A stretch of 64,000 nucleotides of DNA from Pomacea canaliculata (taxonomy: Eukaryota > Mollusca > Gastropoda > Architaenioglossa > Ampullariidae): the NCBI RefSeq assembly GCF_003073045.1, contig NC_037590.1, positions 43,688,296 to 43,752,295 on the forward strand. The letters are read 5' to 3'. Of this stretch, positions 12,301-22,948 are shown piece by piece. Below the pieces are notes generated by a model that was given only the letters and a program-made list of their open reading frames with translations, was not told where the DNA came from and did no database searches. The position numbers and the translations under genes are program-made. Positions within the stretch are counted from its first letter, which is position 1. The number at the start of each line of letters is the position of its first letter.

Positions 12301-13085
12301 ATGGATAGAATGGGTTTCAAAGTGTGGACACTAATTTGTCTGCTTTTTCACAGGTTAATAGATGGGTTGAATTTTATGCTTCTAAGCTTGAATAAGATGA
12401 TCTGGGAAACTCGTGCGCACCAAACTGCGCACCATGCTTGACCTGGACATTGCGTGATGTTTCCAACATGAACATTGACATCTGAAGGGCCATGAACTTT
12501 GTGGTTGCATCATGGACTGCAATTAGGATGTCAATTTTCGAAACTATTTTGCCAAGGGTTGTTTGAATGTTCACCCAGGTGTGTCGGACGTCGTGCATGA
12601 CGGGGATGATACTGATGATGTGAGTCTGAATGATGAAGTTCTGCGAGATGATTGGGACAATAACCTCTGATGCAGCTGAATTCGACTTCGACGATCTCGT
12701 TACTTGGGACGAGAAACTTGCGGTGTACTTTCTATTGACGAAACATGCAAGGAAGCTGAGGATGTGTAAAAGGAGTTGTATATATATATGTTTATATTCG
12801 AGGTGAACATACGTGCATACATGCATGCGAGCGAGCGATTGTATGATTGACACCAAACACCTATCATAATAAAACGTTTTTGTTGTTGTTGACAGAGACA
12901 CACCTGCAGTGCACAACCAATCATTGTACGGTGGGGGCCCGCTGCCAGTTCTGCTGGACACTGTTGTATGTACCGGCAATGAGACCAACATCTTGGACTG
13001 CTCCCACAGTCCCGTGGGTGTCAGCCACTGTGATGGCGGGGGACAAGTCGGAGTTGACTGTTTGCCAAACATTTCGTCGAATTAA
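9345..13085 (+). CDS. Gene 2: complete Ig-Ig-SRCR secreted protein, 381 aa
   Basis: Seven exons join in frame: 9345-9390, 9621-9770, 10007-10216, 10532-10671, 11381-11648, 12029-12170, 12896-13085 (1146 nt). Exon 1 is a signal peptide ([15 protein letters not shown]). Exons 2-3 form a V-type Ig-like domain ([30 protein letters not shown]); the usual F-strand Cys is replaced by Val. Exons 4-5 form a second Ig-like domain (WHVQLSCG to EEGNYSC) and a Glu/Lys/Gln-rich helix ([14 protein letters not shown]). Exons 6-7 form a six-cysteine, two-exon SRCR domain, group A ([43 protein letters not shown]). Potential N-glycosylation sites include NWT and NRT. The SRCR intron has a GC donor (AGCGG, GCAAGT). 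No membrane segment follows, so it is secreted. No clear TATA box was found. The role in recognition of foreign or self ligands is inference. Confidence 0.88.
10750..11100 (+). mobile_element. Non-LTR retrotransposon remnant in intron 4 of gene 2
   Basis: The right part translates as [16 protein letters not shown] then [13 protein letters not shown], a common sequence near the 3' end of LINE open reading frames. The left part (GTCGGCGGGAGCCTTGTGC) looks like untranslated repeat sequence common in invertebrate LINEs. It is short, degenerate and non-coding. Confidence 0.5.
12374..12780 (-). other. Unassigned open stretch antisense within intron 6 of gene 2
   Basis: A minus-strand frame is open for 232 codons (13072 to 12374). 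The part inside the intron reads like ordinary protein ([32 protein letters not shown]), with a heptad-like hydrophobic spacing. The upstream third is merely the antisense of the SRCR exon. I see no family match, no promoter and no secure splice sites. It may be an exon of an unknown gene, a transposon piece or chance. Confidence 0.25.
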
Positions 13086-13260
13086 ACACAAGCTTTCAAA
13101 GAAATGCACATCTTTCTGTGTTAAATGTTTCCCCGAGTTAACCATATAATTAAGCACACACATACACACACACTCTTTCTGTGTATGAAAGAGAGGTAAA
13201 GCATTATTTGTCATGTTGATAGTCAAGGGAGACAATGTCTTGTACCTGAACAATCTAGAG

Positions 13261-13340
13261 CAGGGGAGGGCAATTAATTTTCCCAAGGGGCCGCATGAGA
13301 AATTAGATGGTTTTAGAGGGCCGGACTAATATAGTTAACT
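13261..13340 (+). mobile_element. Solo hAT-type terminus
   Basis: CAGGGGAGGGCAATTAATTT followed by a GGGGCCGCATGAGAAAT block is a typical hAT transposon end. I find no matching inverted end nearby. It lies in the 804-bp gap between genes 2 and 3, which otherwise holds (GT)n stretches and no gene. Confidence 0.45.
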
Positions 13341-13889
13341 CAGTTTTACTCAATACTGTACATCGGTCACAGCAAACTTCAGTCCTATGTCCTACAACCC
13401 CTCATTACCCTACATAACCCAGACACCCAAGTGTATAGTGCATTGTGGGTAATATTATATTATATTCGTGAATGACAAACAGTTCTGAATCTGACTGAAG
13501 TACAGTGACTTTTTTGTTTTATCACTGTTGTCATAGAGTAGGGTTAGCTCACGATGTACTCTGTGTAAATAGTAGGAAGTATTAGACCACATGAAACACG
13601 AACACAGTTAAAGGTCTGTGTGTGTGTGTGTGTGGGGGGGGCCTCTATCTGTGTGTGTTTCTGTGTGTGAGCTTCTGCGTGTGTGTGTGTCCTCTGTGTG
13701 TGTGTGGACACACATGTTGCCTGGGATGCGCTGTTCTGAACAAGATGTCGGGTCAATTGTCTTAGAGTAAGTTTCTGTTTTTTCTTATTTAGGGCGCTTA
13801 GCAGATTATGTTTTATCAGTAAATTTTTCAATAAAGAAGCAGCTGGAAGATTTCTAGAACGTACTGTCCGTCAACACAACAATTTTCTC

Positions 13890-15391
13890 ATGGAATGCGC
13901 CTTTGCGATCTTCATTGTTTTCGTATCTGTGGCAGGTATTTTATTCTTTTACATGTTAATCTACGTGTATGAGCGAGTTTGCATATTGCTTGCTTACTTT
14001 TGCATTTTTTATGGCGTTTACCTTTCTCTTCTTATTATCTCATTCCACCAAGATGGCAACGACTCTTCAGTTGTTAGAAGTGCCAAAGACAAGAACCCAA
14101 ATGAGTAGCTGTCCTACAAAGCGATTCTCGTGAAAATCTGATGATCATGACTGATTATGTCAATGAAAGACATTCTTTTTTGTCAAACGGGATAAAAACT
14201 TGGAAATCTCTGAGTGTCAAAGTCTGGAACAGGAAGAGACTTGTAGGAGTAAACACAGGTCAAGGTTCCAGTAAGTTTCATATCTAATTGTATGATTGTA
14301 TGTACAGTGATGGACAGCCGATGCGCAAACAGCTTCACCAGAAGCATCCACCCCTATATTAGACTAGGGTCTATGTATACCCACCTTAAACACGTCAACA
14401 CACATCCCTGATAATATAAAAATCTCATTACAAGCGTTTTGCAGAAGCCCTGACATATCCATCATCTCTATAAAGTAGAATTTTTTGGTCATCCCTTCTG
14501 AAACAAGTAAAACTCGTTCCCATAAGCGACTTCCTCTCCCCATACACAACTAACAGCTACATGTATAGTGAAGGAATGGTCAAGCCATATTAACGATAAC
14601 AATTGTTCTACTGTACTATTTGTGGATTTCGCTAAATCTTTCGTGAGCGATCATGATCTGATTATCAGAAAATTACAACAATACACACCAGTGACCAGAT
14701 TCCCCAGCTTCTCAAATCTCTTTTCTGTAATAATAGATAATAGAAAGTCGGTCTTTGCCGAAGGAAGACCTCTAAATGTGCTTTGTTGTAACAGGTCTAG
14801 GTGATGTAAATTTAGTTACCTTGTTTGTGTTCAGACTGTGTTCATAGAATGGGTCAAGACATTGCACCACCATGACCCTGACCCTGACCCTGACTCTGAC
14901 CGTCATCCGTCTTGATTCTCAATTACAGACATTTAAACTATCTACTGACTACTACTACCTTCATGTCAAAGTTAGAAAATTCACTGAATCCACAAGAAAC
15001 TGGCACATTGTTTTAATTACTTCAGACAAATAATCATGTAGTTTGAGTTTACAATGGTAATCTAGTTATTTTCTGTGGTAAAGAGGCCTACACCTGGACA
15101 AGCAGGTCTCCCACCAACAATACTGTTTACTACTCATGTGTGGGCGACGCGGTGACACTGTCCTGGTCATTCACACTGACAAGTGTAGAGAGTGTCAGTG
15201 ACATAGAATGGTACTTTACAGGGACAGGTAAGTAGATGTCATGTCAGCCTGTGTGTCAGGTAGAACTGAGAAACCTAGCTTTGTACTCGGTCAGCATCGC
15301 CACTGCGCCTCACACCTCAATCTCGCTTTTGCTGTTTCAAATGTTTTCATCCATTGCTTGCGTGTGTAGTGGAGAAAAGCAAGTGCTGCTA

Positions 15392-15427
<36 letters not shown>

Positions 15428-17946
15428 ACAAATTGAAATGCAGCGCTTTCATCAAAAGATCAACAACAACAACAACAGAAACAAATGAAAGACTTTTACA
15501 ATGTTTAATGAGTGTAATTCATTCTCCAATATGTATGGTATATAAACTAGAGAGGACTTATAAAGAACACATTATTTGTTAGAAAGTTTCTTTACAAACT
15601 GAGACACACAGGATTCGTTTCGCGGCTTTCGCGCTATTTTTCTGATGTGCATATACATTAATTACACATTAATTTTCTGTTTTGTTCAAATACTGACACA
15701 AGAGTTTAAATGTATGTATTCGCAGGAGGAAACACTACACTCATTGCAAGTTATATACAAGGTGAGCTGCTACTGTCTCACTCAGCGCCACAACCTTTGA
15801 CCTTCGTGTCCAATGCCGGGTTAAGGGTCAGCAACATCAGACCAGACGACTTCGGCCAGTACTCGGTTCGTGTTGTCATCAACAGAAATTCATCTTTTGC
15901 CACCGAAACAGGATATGTTTATGTGCGTGCGCCAGGTAAAGACAAACAATCACACACCGTGGCTTGTTTATTATGAAAGCTTTACATATTCATGTTTAGT
16001 GGTTAGATACTCGACCCCTTGACCTCCTTCATCTCACTACTTCTCTCGATCAAGCCGCATCTCAAAGAGTGATTGACTCTGCCTTATCTTTAGTGATAAC
16101 CTTTCAACTTTGACGAATTTTACTTTTGGATATGTTTTAAGTGAAATTATTTATTGTCCTTTGATTCAGTTTGCTATGATTGTAGATCCCCCGACTGTAG
16201 CAGATCGGATGTTGCACGTGAGGATGCTGCCCAGCGCTGTGCGACGAGAGTCTGGAGACTGGCACGTGCAGCTCGCGTGTGGCAATGTGACCTCACGGGG
16301 GTCCCTCAACGTTTCTGTGAAGTGGAGGGTGAGCTAGGTTATTAGTTTTTATTTAAAATAATGATGGCCTTCTGTACTAAATCGTCGTTTTTAATACAAA
16401 GATAACAATTATGTAATCCGTAACATCACTCAAAAAAAGAGCGAGAAAACCAAAACCATAAACAAAGTATTTTTTACTCATTAAAACTTGTTGAGCGAAA
16501 GAAACTTTTTTACTCAAACTTATTTCTTTTCTACCACAAAGACAAGTACTATTATGTTCAGTTAAACATGTCAGGCACACTGCCTCTGACTCTAAGTCAT
16601 TGCAACAGAGAAATGTGTACTTGTCTTACTGTCTGAGCTTCAATAAATGGTTTGCTTTAATTATGATATCAAGCTGGATATTCAAAATAAGTGAACTTTA
16701 CACCATTTAATGGCCAAGCTTCCTGTCATAGGCAGTGTAACAGTGTAACAGTAACACAACTCATTGACAGACACCCTCAGGTCTCACCCTTGGCAGCAGC
16801 TTCACAGAAAATGGCGAAGAGATTTTAAATGTCAGCCCTGCAGAAGAGGGCAACTATTCCTGCTTCCTGGACATTGATGACTCCACAGCCAGGTGTGTGG
16901 ACATCAGTCCCGCCATGCTGGTCAGTAACGAAGTGCACGTTGACACCTGTTCTGTCAAACCACCTTTGAGCAACTTAGTCCAGCGAGAAAAGCGGGAAAT
17001 GGAATCCGTCTTCCAGTATCTTGCGAGACAGCATGGTGAGTTGAGATACAGATTCTCACCCATTCCTAACCACCTCGGACATATTTCTGGGTCATAAGCC
17101 TACAGGGTGGCTTACAAGACCCACTACAAGGCTACACTACAATAATAAATCAGAAATAACACCAATTTGACAAAACATCACTGAAACACACAAAGGGAGC
17201 TAAAACACTTTTTACAGGTTCGTAATTTGTTTGGATAAAGTACATTTAAGTCAAGAATTCTTTCTTGGTTATTTTCAAGAAAGGTAAAATGTGGAAGACC
17301 TTATGTCTGCTGCATGGTCATCTAGAAATGAGAAACTGACTTATTTTACTGCTGGCTAGATGAGCGATGCAAACCTCTATCATCGCCTTCCATTGTTAAT
17401 GTTATGTCGATACCACCTCAGGCCATTGCTCTCCTTCAAATGACAACTGGCTTCATTAACTATGTGTCAAGATACTTATATTCTTTATTAATTAAAGGAA
17501 CAGATAACAATATTTGGAAAGAAGAAACTAACAAACACAACGACACAGGCACAAATATGAACACGTACTGTCACATATTTATTATTATTTATTACATATT
17601 TATTATCATGTATGCAAAGCAAACAAACAAACTTTGTTGTAGAATACAATGACCAAACATTATATTTTCTTGTAGACACAATTCGCTTAGTCAACGGCAG
17701 CAGACCTTGGAACGGACGAGTTGAAGTGAAGTACAACGGCAGCTGGGCGGTGGTGTGTGACGACCTCTTCTCCGTCTGGTCAGCCACTGTCGTCTGCACG
17801 ATGCTAGGGGTCACAGGGCAAGTGATTGTCTCTTACACTATCATCGACCTCGCGACGACTTCCTCTGCCTGCGCGGTGTAATGTAGTGCGGACTGTAATA
17901 TGTGTATACAAGAAAGTGGTATGTGTGTGTGTGCGCGCGCGCATTC

Positions 17947-17985
<39 letters not shown>

Positions 17986-18275
17986 GTGTGTGTGTGTGTG
18001 TGTGTGTGTCCGCTTAAATGCGGGACTTCATGGTCACTTGATTTCATGAAAATCTTTAACATGTCGCCCTCCTTCTCGTTGCCAGAGGTACACCCGAGGT
18101 GCGCAGCGATTCCTTCTACGGTGAGGGCGAGTTGCCGATCCTGTTGGACGATGTGATGTGCCGGGGCAATGAAAGCAGCATCTTTGACTGCTCCCACAGG
18201 CCGCTGGGTGTACACAATTGTCATCGCAGTGAAATTGTTGGAGTCGACTGTTTGTCACAACTTACATCGAGTTAA
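13890..18275 (+). CDS. Gene 3: complete Ig-Ig-SRCR secreted protein, 379 aa
   Basis: Seven exons join in frame: 13890-13935, 15084-15227, 15726-15935, 16186-16328, 16771-17035, 17676-17817, 18086-18275 (1140 nt). Signal peptide MECAFAIFIVFVSVA. Ig1 has VYYSCVGDAVTLSW, IEWYF and DDFGQYSVR, again without the second Ig cysteine. Ig2 spans WHVQLACG to EEGNYSC, with two more Cys (ARC, DTC), then the linker VQREKREMESVFQYL. The SRCR domain reads IRLVNGSRPWNG, WAVVC, VVCTML, PILLDDVMC, IFDCSH, VGVDC and ends LTSS. The SRCR intron has a GC donor (ACAGG, GCAAGT) and contains a (GT)n tract. Exons 2 and 3 of genes 2 and 3 match best with each other. The start codon context and 5' leader (CAACACAA, TTTCTCATGG) resemble those of gene 2. 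Intron 1 holds a LINE fragment. Confidence 0.88.
14561..14810 (+). mobile_element. LINE reverse-transcriptase fragment in intron 1 of gene 3
   Basis: Translation gives TVLFVDFAKSF, then DHDLIIRKLQQY and DNRKSVFAEGRPLNVL, the palm region of a non-LTR reverse transcriptase around its first aspartate. It is short, stopped and surrounded by intron. Confidence 0.6.
15393..15427. repeat. (CAA)n microsatellite
   Basis: About eleven CAA/ACA units in intron 2 of gene 3; a second short run follows near 15460. Confidence 0.9.
17948..18010. repeat. (GT)n microsatellite in the SRCR intron of gene 3
   Basis: Near-perfect GT dinucleotides, about 75 bp upstream of the last exon's acceptor. Confidence 0.9.
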
Positions 18276-18378
18276 ACGAAAACAAGTTTTCAAACAAGTG
18301 TCATCGATACAACTTCCAACCGTGTATGCACTTTTTAAACCGCTTTATCATCTCTGACAATCCTCTGCAAACCAAAAG

Positions 18379-18384
18379 AATAAA
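18379..18384 (+). promoter_or_regulatory. Poly(A) signal of gene 3
   Basis: AATAAA about 104 nt after the stop codon. Confidence 0.5.
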
Positions 18385-18559
18385 ATTTTTTAAAGAGGTT
18401 TAAAAGTAATTAAGCATGGTAAAGAAAACAAAACAAACTGCGAATGTGTTGTCTATATGCCAGTGCATGCCCACTCCTCTCCCAACACACACACTAGACA
18501 TGATGACTGAGTGACATCAAGCAAGGAGGGTTGACAATGTGAACAAGTTTATGGCGAGC

Positions 18560-18896
18560 GGTCTGCAGCATCTCCCCACAACCATCACATCAGCAAGTCC
18601 AACACACGACAGTTTAAATCTTAAATTAAGGTGTTTATGCACCGACATTTCTCTGTCAGAGATTAAAATAAGCAAAAGGGCAATTTCATGTGCTTTTATT
18701 TCTTCGTCCTCTATCCATAACATATTCGTAAGTCACGTGATTTGTAGAACGTATAGTCATCTGAGGTGGCGTGTGTGTGTGTGTGTTGTAGTTCTATTAA
18801 AAGTATACCCAAGATAGTACTGAAACATTTTACAACCGTTTCCAAAACGCTAGCACGACTGTAATAACGTGAAGGTTGTAGACGAAATATTTTCGA
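18560..18896 (+). repeat. Segmental duplication, copy 2, left part
   Basis: Matches 4697-5034 in the 3' flank of gene 1, up to GAAATATTTTCGA, where a Kolobok element begins. The match resumes at 22519. Confidence 0.85.
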
Positions 18897-19133
18897 TTAA
18901 AGGGATACTAAAGGGAAAATTAAACTGCTTAGAAACTCGTAAATAGTAGGATCAATTTGAATCTCGTCTATTTTCATGTCTGTTCATGTGAAAAAAGTTG
19001 AAGGTTTGTAGTAGAATGTTGCGTTTAAGAAGAGAAATTACACGGACTCTTTCGTCTGCTTCGACGAACTCTCGTTCTCGGTCACGTGACCTTATGACGT
19101 TTCAGTAGGATTGTTTACATGTGAGACCGAACC

Positions 19134-20952
19134 ATGCCTGCAACCGATTGCCACGAAAAAATGGGAAAAGATTCGACATTGTCATCATTTTCCGAAAGAC
19201 AGATCGAGCCTTACAAAAAGAGTGTGTCATACAATAACAAGGCTCGATGCCACACGTTTGGTAGCCCAGAGAGTGGGAGGTGTTGTGCAAGCATTTTGTT
19301 GACGATCAGTGCTTTACTAGCCGACCCGAAATGTCCGAACAGTTAGATTTGGCCTTCAAGGCACAGCTTCTGCCAGATGCAATTCCGACCATTTTTCAAC
19401 ACAATGAAATTTCTCGAAAAAGAATGAAGGATCTATCTGACAGACGAGTTTCACTTGCCAAACGACTACAGCATAAACAGGTCAGTGTCAGTGCTATGTA
19501 CTGTTACTGTGTTTACAAAATGCACTTTTCATTATTGGTAGATAACATTACATATACATATATCAAAGACTGTATATATCTATAAAACAATAAACGTGTT
19601 ATGTGGTACTTATAATAAGCGTGTTTCAATAGGTAAAAATTCATAGTACATGCATAATAAATGAAAAATGTCAGCATCAAACTGAAAGTGTAAAAGAAAT
19701 GATTGTTGAAATCCTGTCACTTGTTACATTATTTTTTTAAAAATCATTGTTTGCTTTTATAAAATGAAATATTTTTAAATTCATATTTTTGAAAAGACAG
19801 CCTATTTGTTTATGAAATCTAAAACAATGAAATTCATGTGAAAGGTATATCCTACATAATGAGCTTATCAACAATAGTAGTGAAATCTATGTGCAGTACA
19901 CTGCGGAAGTTAGAATTGATATTTCAACATTTGAAATTAGAGTAATATTAATGATTGTGTTTTATGTTGGATACTGTAAAGAATTAAAAATAATAAATAG
20001 CTTGATCACATGGTATAATCATACATGTTTTATTATTGTTTTAATGTTTTGTGGAATGATTACTTTATAAAACTTTAATGTTCAGACTAAAACAAGTCAG
20101 TCACAACAAACAGTTCAACTGTGCTTAAATAAAGAGGTCCAGACCCAGATCTCAGCTCCAATCCTGAAAGGTAATGGCCACTTTTTAGTTCTTTTCTCTA
20201 TTACACATCTCTTTTATCTAAAATTGGCATGAATTCCACAAACTGTGTCAGATATTTTCTTCTTATAAGGATATTCAAGGCCAAAAATATGTGCAGTTTT
20301 AAACACTTAGATAAAAAAATAATTTTATATGGCTTTGTAAAATTTTTATGTGGATAAATTTTTGTCATAATGAAATGAAAAAGAAGGAAATTGTGTCTAT
20401 AAATGTCTGCTAGGTGTGATCCTGATATTGATATGGGGAGTCAGAAAATGAAAATGACACCTCAGAGTGGAATAATTCAGCAGTCGAGGAGCACCAGTAA
20501 ACAAAATTTATATTGCAGTTACTAACAAACAGTCAGTACTTGATAGTTTATATCAGAAACATGCTAGCACAAGAATTTAAGGTGATATTTAGCTATAAAA
20601 ATGATTTATGGTTTTAACTATGATTTTAGTCTCGATATTTGTCTCTAGGAATTCTCAGAAATATGAACTGGGCACAAATCCCTTCCTGGAAAGAAAATTT
20701 ATCATTCACGAAAAGAAGTCGGAGGAGCTGCTGAGTGTCTGCAGGCAGTGTAGCAACCCCTCTATCACAACTATAGATGAGTGTCACATAGAAGTCAAAT
20801 TTATAACCATATGCCAAGACAGCTCCTGTGGCCATCATTACTCCTGGACATCACAGCCACACTCTTTTAGGCTTCCTAAATGTTCAATGTTTGACAAGTA
20901 CACAAACACACATGTGTCTCAAATTGTCCACTTGGTTTATTGGAATCCATAA
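19134..20952 (+). pseudogene. Kolobok-type transposase remnant with THAP domain
   Basis: Pieces appear in order. 19134-19481 holds a broken THAP domain: HHFPKD, then LCKHFVDDQCF, then LLPDAIPTIF, which resembles the THAP AVPTIF box, and it ends at a donor-like CAGGTCAGT. 20085-20171 is an exon-like block with acceptor and donor (TKTSQSQQTVQLCLNKE). 20629-20870 reads VCRQCSNPSITTIDECHIEV and CGHHYSWTSQPH, a Cys/His/Trp region known in these transposases. Frame changes occur within the THAP part, and no DDE core was seen before the right end. Confidence 0.6.
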
Positions 20953-22006
20953 CTGTGCAAGAATTAAGAAAATTATGACAAAATACATTGCTGAAACTGT
21001 TTTAAATGCTTACAGAGCAATCAAATGAAAAATTCACATGCAGTGGAACTTGAGGAAATAAAAAGATTAAGCCACATGTCTGTATATTATGTGAAAGAAA
21101 GAAATCAGTTCTCACACAGTTTTCCTTGCATTGTTATTAGTTTGTAAGAAAATAAAGAATGAAAGGTAAATTCAGCACCAAGTATTTCAGAAATGATGTT
21201 TGTAAAATAAAAATGCCAGATGCATGCAAGATTTGTTTTGGACATAAAGATAAAGTGTGTCCCATACCTGAGTTTGAACAAATAAAAGAAATTAATGTTA
21301 ACAAAGGGAAGATTTTATTTTACAATTCATGTCAGATACATGATGCATCTGATATGAAGTGTGTCCAATAACTGGATTTGGATAAATGTAACAATTTTCA
21401 TGATGTATAGGGAACATTTTCTTGACAATTCACTTTTAAGCTTTTACTCTACATTTTTTTATGCTTCAACATTTGTTGTGGCCATTCCTCACAATGCTCA
21501 CAAATGCACCAGTCTGAAACTGTGATAAATGAATCTATGTAAATACACATTTAAACAACAAACATATAAGTTAAAAGCACAGCATAATAACATATAAAGC
21601 AAACGTCTCTGCTTGAATTCTATCCATCGTTGTTATAAAGTAAGTCATTAGTGTAATTATTCAAACTATATCCCCCAAAAAAGGCTGCAAATAGTATTAT
21701 ATTAAAGTCTGTTTAAAATATTTAAATACAGATATTTCAAACTATTAATTTTTTAAACTATCCTTAGGAAAGTTCACTTAAAACCCCAATTATCATATAC
21801 AATGTGAATATTCCGGTGTGTGTGAGGAAATAATTAGCATACCAAATGTAATTTTATTTTTAAATACACTACGAAGTGAATTCGTCAACAACAATGCCAG
21901 TGTAAAGAGTTTGAGTGGCATTATGTTTATTTAAAGTGCTTGAAGGTAAAAGCATGCGTTCACTTTCTGTTCCCGTGCACACAGTATGACTTACTTCTAT
22001 AGTCCT

Positions 22007-22036
22007 ACCAGAGATCTGTCCCTACAGATCTCTGGT
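22007..22036. repeat. Perfect 13-bp hairpin within the Kolobok element
   Basis: ACCAGAGATCTGT, loop CCCT, then the exact complement. It lies about 480 bp from the right end of the transposon and could be a subterminal structure. Confidence 0.8.
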
Positions 22037-22518
22037 CCTACGTACCTGCTTTGTGCTTCGACTGCTTGCAACATTTTCCTCGTCCTCCGAGGATGTGCAG
22101 TCGATTGTGAGCTGATGCAAGTGGTTCAAATTGGTAAAATTGAACATTATTCATGGCCATCTCGATAGTTAATGACTTTGGAGATCACAAATCCAACTAA
22201 GAGACACCACCGATCACTATCCTGACACTATCCACAGACACTTCCTGTCGTTTGTGACGTCACAAAAGACTCGTCTGCTTGACTCATCTCGGGAAGCTAT
22301 CGTAGATACTCGGCGGAAGGACACAAGGGTCGATTTCACTGGATTTTTTCGATTTTTATAAACATCGGCAACCGAAATAGTGCTAATAAGTGGTAATTAA
22401 GTGAGAAACGAATCCTTTATTTCTCCTGTATCGCTCTCGTGCTCTGTAATTCTAACTAAATCTATTTTTGAAACGTTTGACTGTCGCCACAGCCTTATCA
22501 CTACCCTTTAGTATCCCT

Positions 22519-22805
22519 TTAATTTTGATTTTTAACTGAAACAGTTTACAATTATTTTGAAATGGATTGTAGGATGGAGCTGTGTGGGATTGGTTGGAGG
22601 GAAAGGCAGGTAGAGCCTGCTTCCATCAAACATCATTCAGCATTTTTCGTTTGTGTCGAGTTTATTGTTTGAAAGAAGCCGAGGGACCATCGGGTTGTTT
22701 CCCTTGCTGACGCTTGGACATCAGAACCGTTTCAAAACCGAGATGTTTAAAGGTCCATGCTTTCTCAGTGAAAATATAGATGTAGAAATACGGTAAAATG
22801 TTGAA
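22519..22805 (+). repeat. Segmental duplication, copy 2, right part
   Basis: Resumes the match to 5035-5340 after the Kolobok insertion and ends at AAATGTTGAA, the same point as copy 1. Confidence 0.85.
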
Positions 22806-22948
22806 AACAATGTTTTAAGTTACCTAGCAACAGCTGGGTTTTTAAAACAAAAACATAAAAATCAAGATCCTTTTACCCAGAGAACACACACAAACACACC
22901 TTTAGAGAGTCTAGTACAACACAAAGAGTGTAAATAGTTGTAGCCATG

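Larger units (their letters stand above)
18901..22518 (+). mobile_element. Kolobok-like DNA transposon, 3618 bp, TTAA target duplication
   Basis: The ends are a 15-bp perfect inverted repeat (AGGGATACTAAAGGG at 18901; its complement at 22504-22518), flanked by TTAA at 18897-18900 and 22519-22522. TTAA target sites together with a THAP-type N-terminal domain are the marks of the Kolobok superfamily. The flanks rejoin as the continuation of a duplicated segment whose other copy (4697-5340) lacks the insertion with no length difference, so the uninterrupted site is visible in the same window. Coding matter is confined to about 19.1-20.95 kb; the catalytic part is not recognisable, so it is probably non-autonomous. 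Confidence 0.85.

Noticed and set aside
13890-14108. Unspliced 72-codon frame as a membrane protein
   Set aside because: It is the signal-peptide exon of gene 3 read on into its intron; the donor at 13936 and paralogues show the true end.
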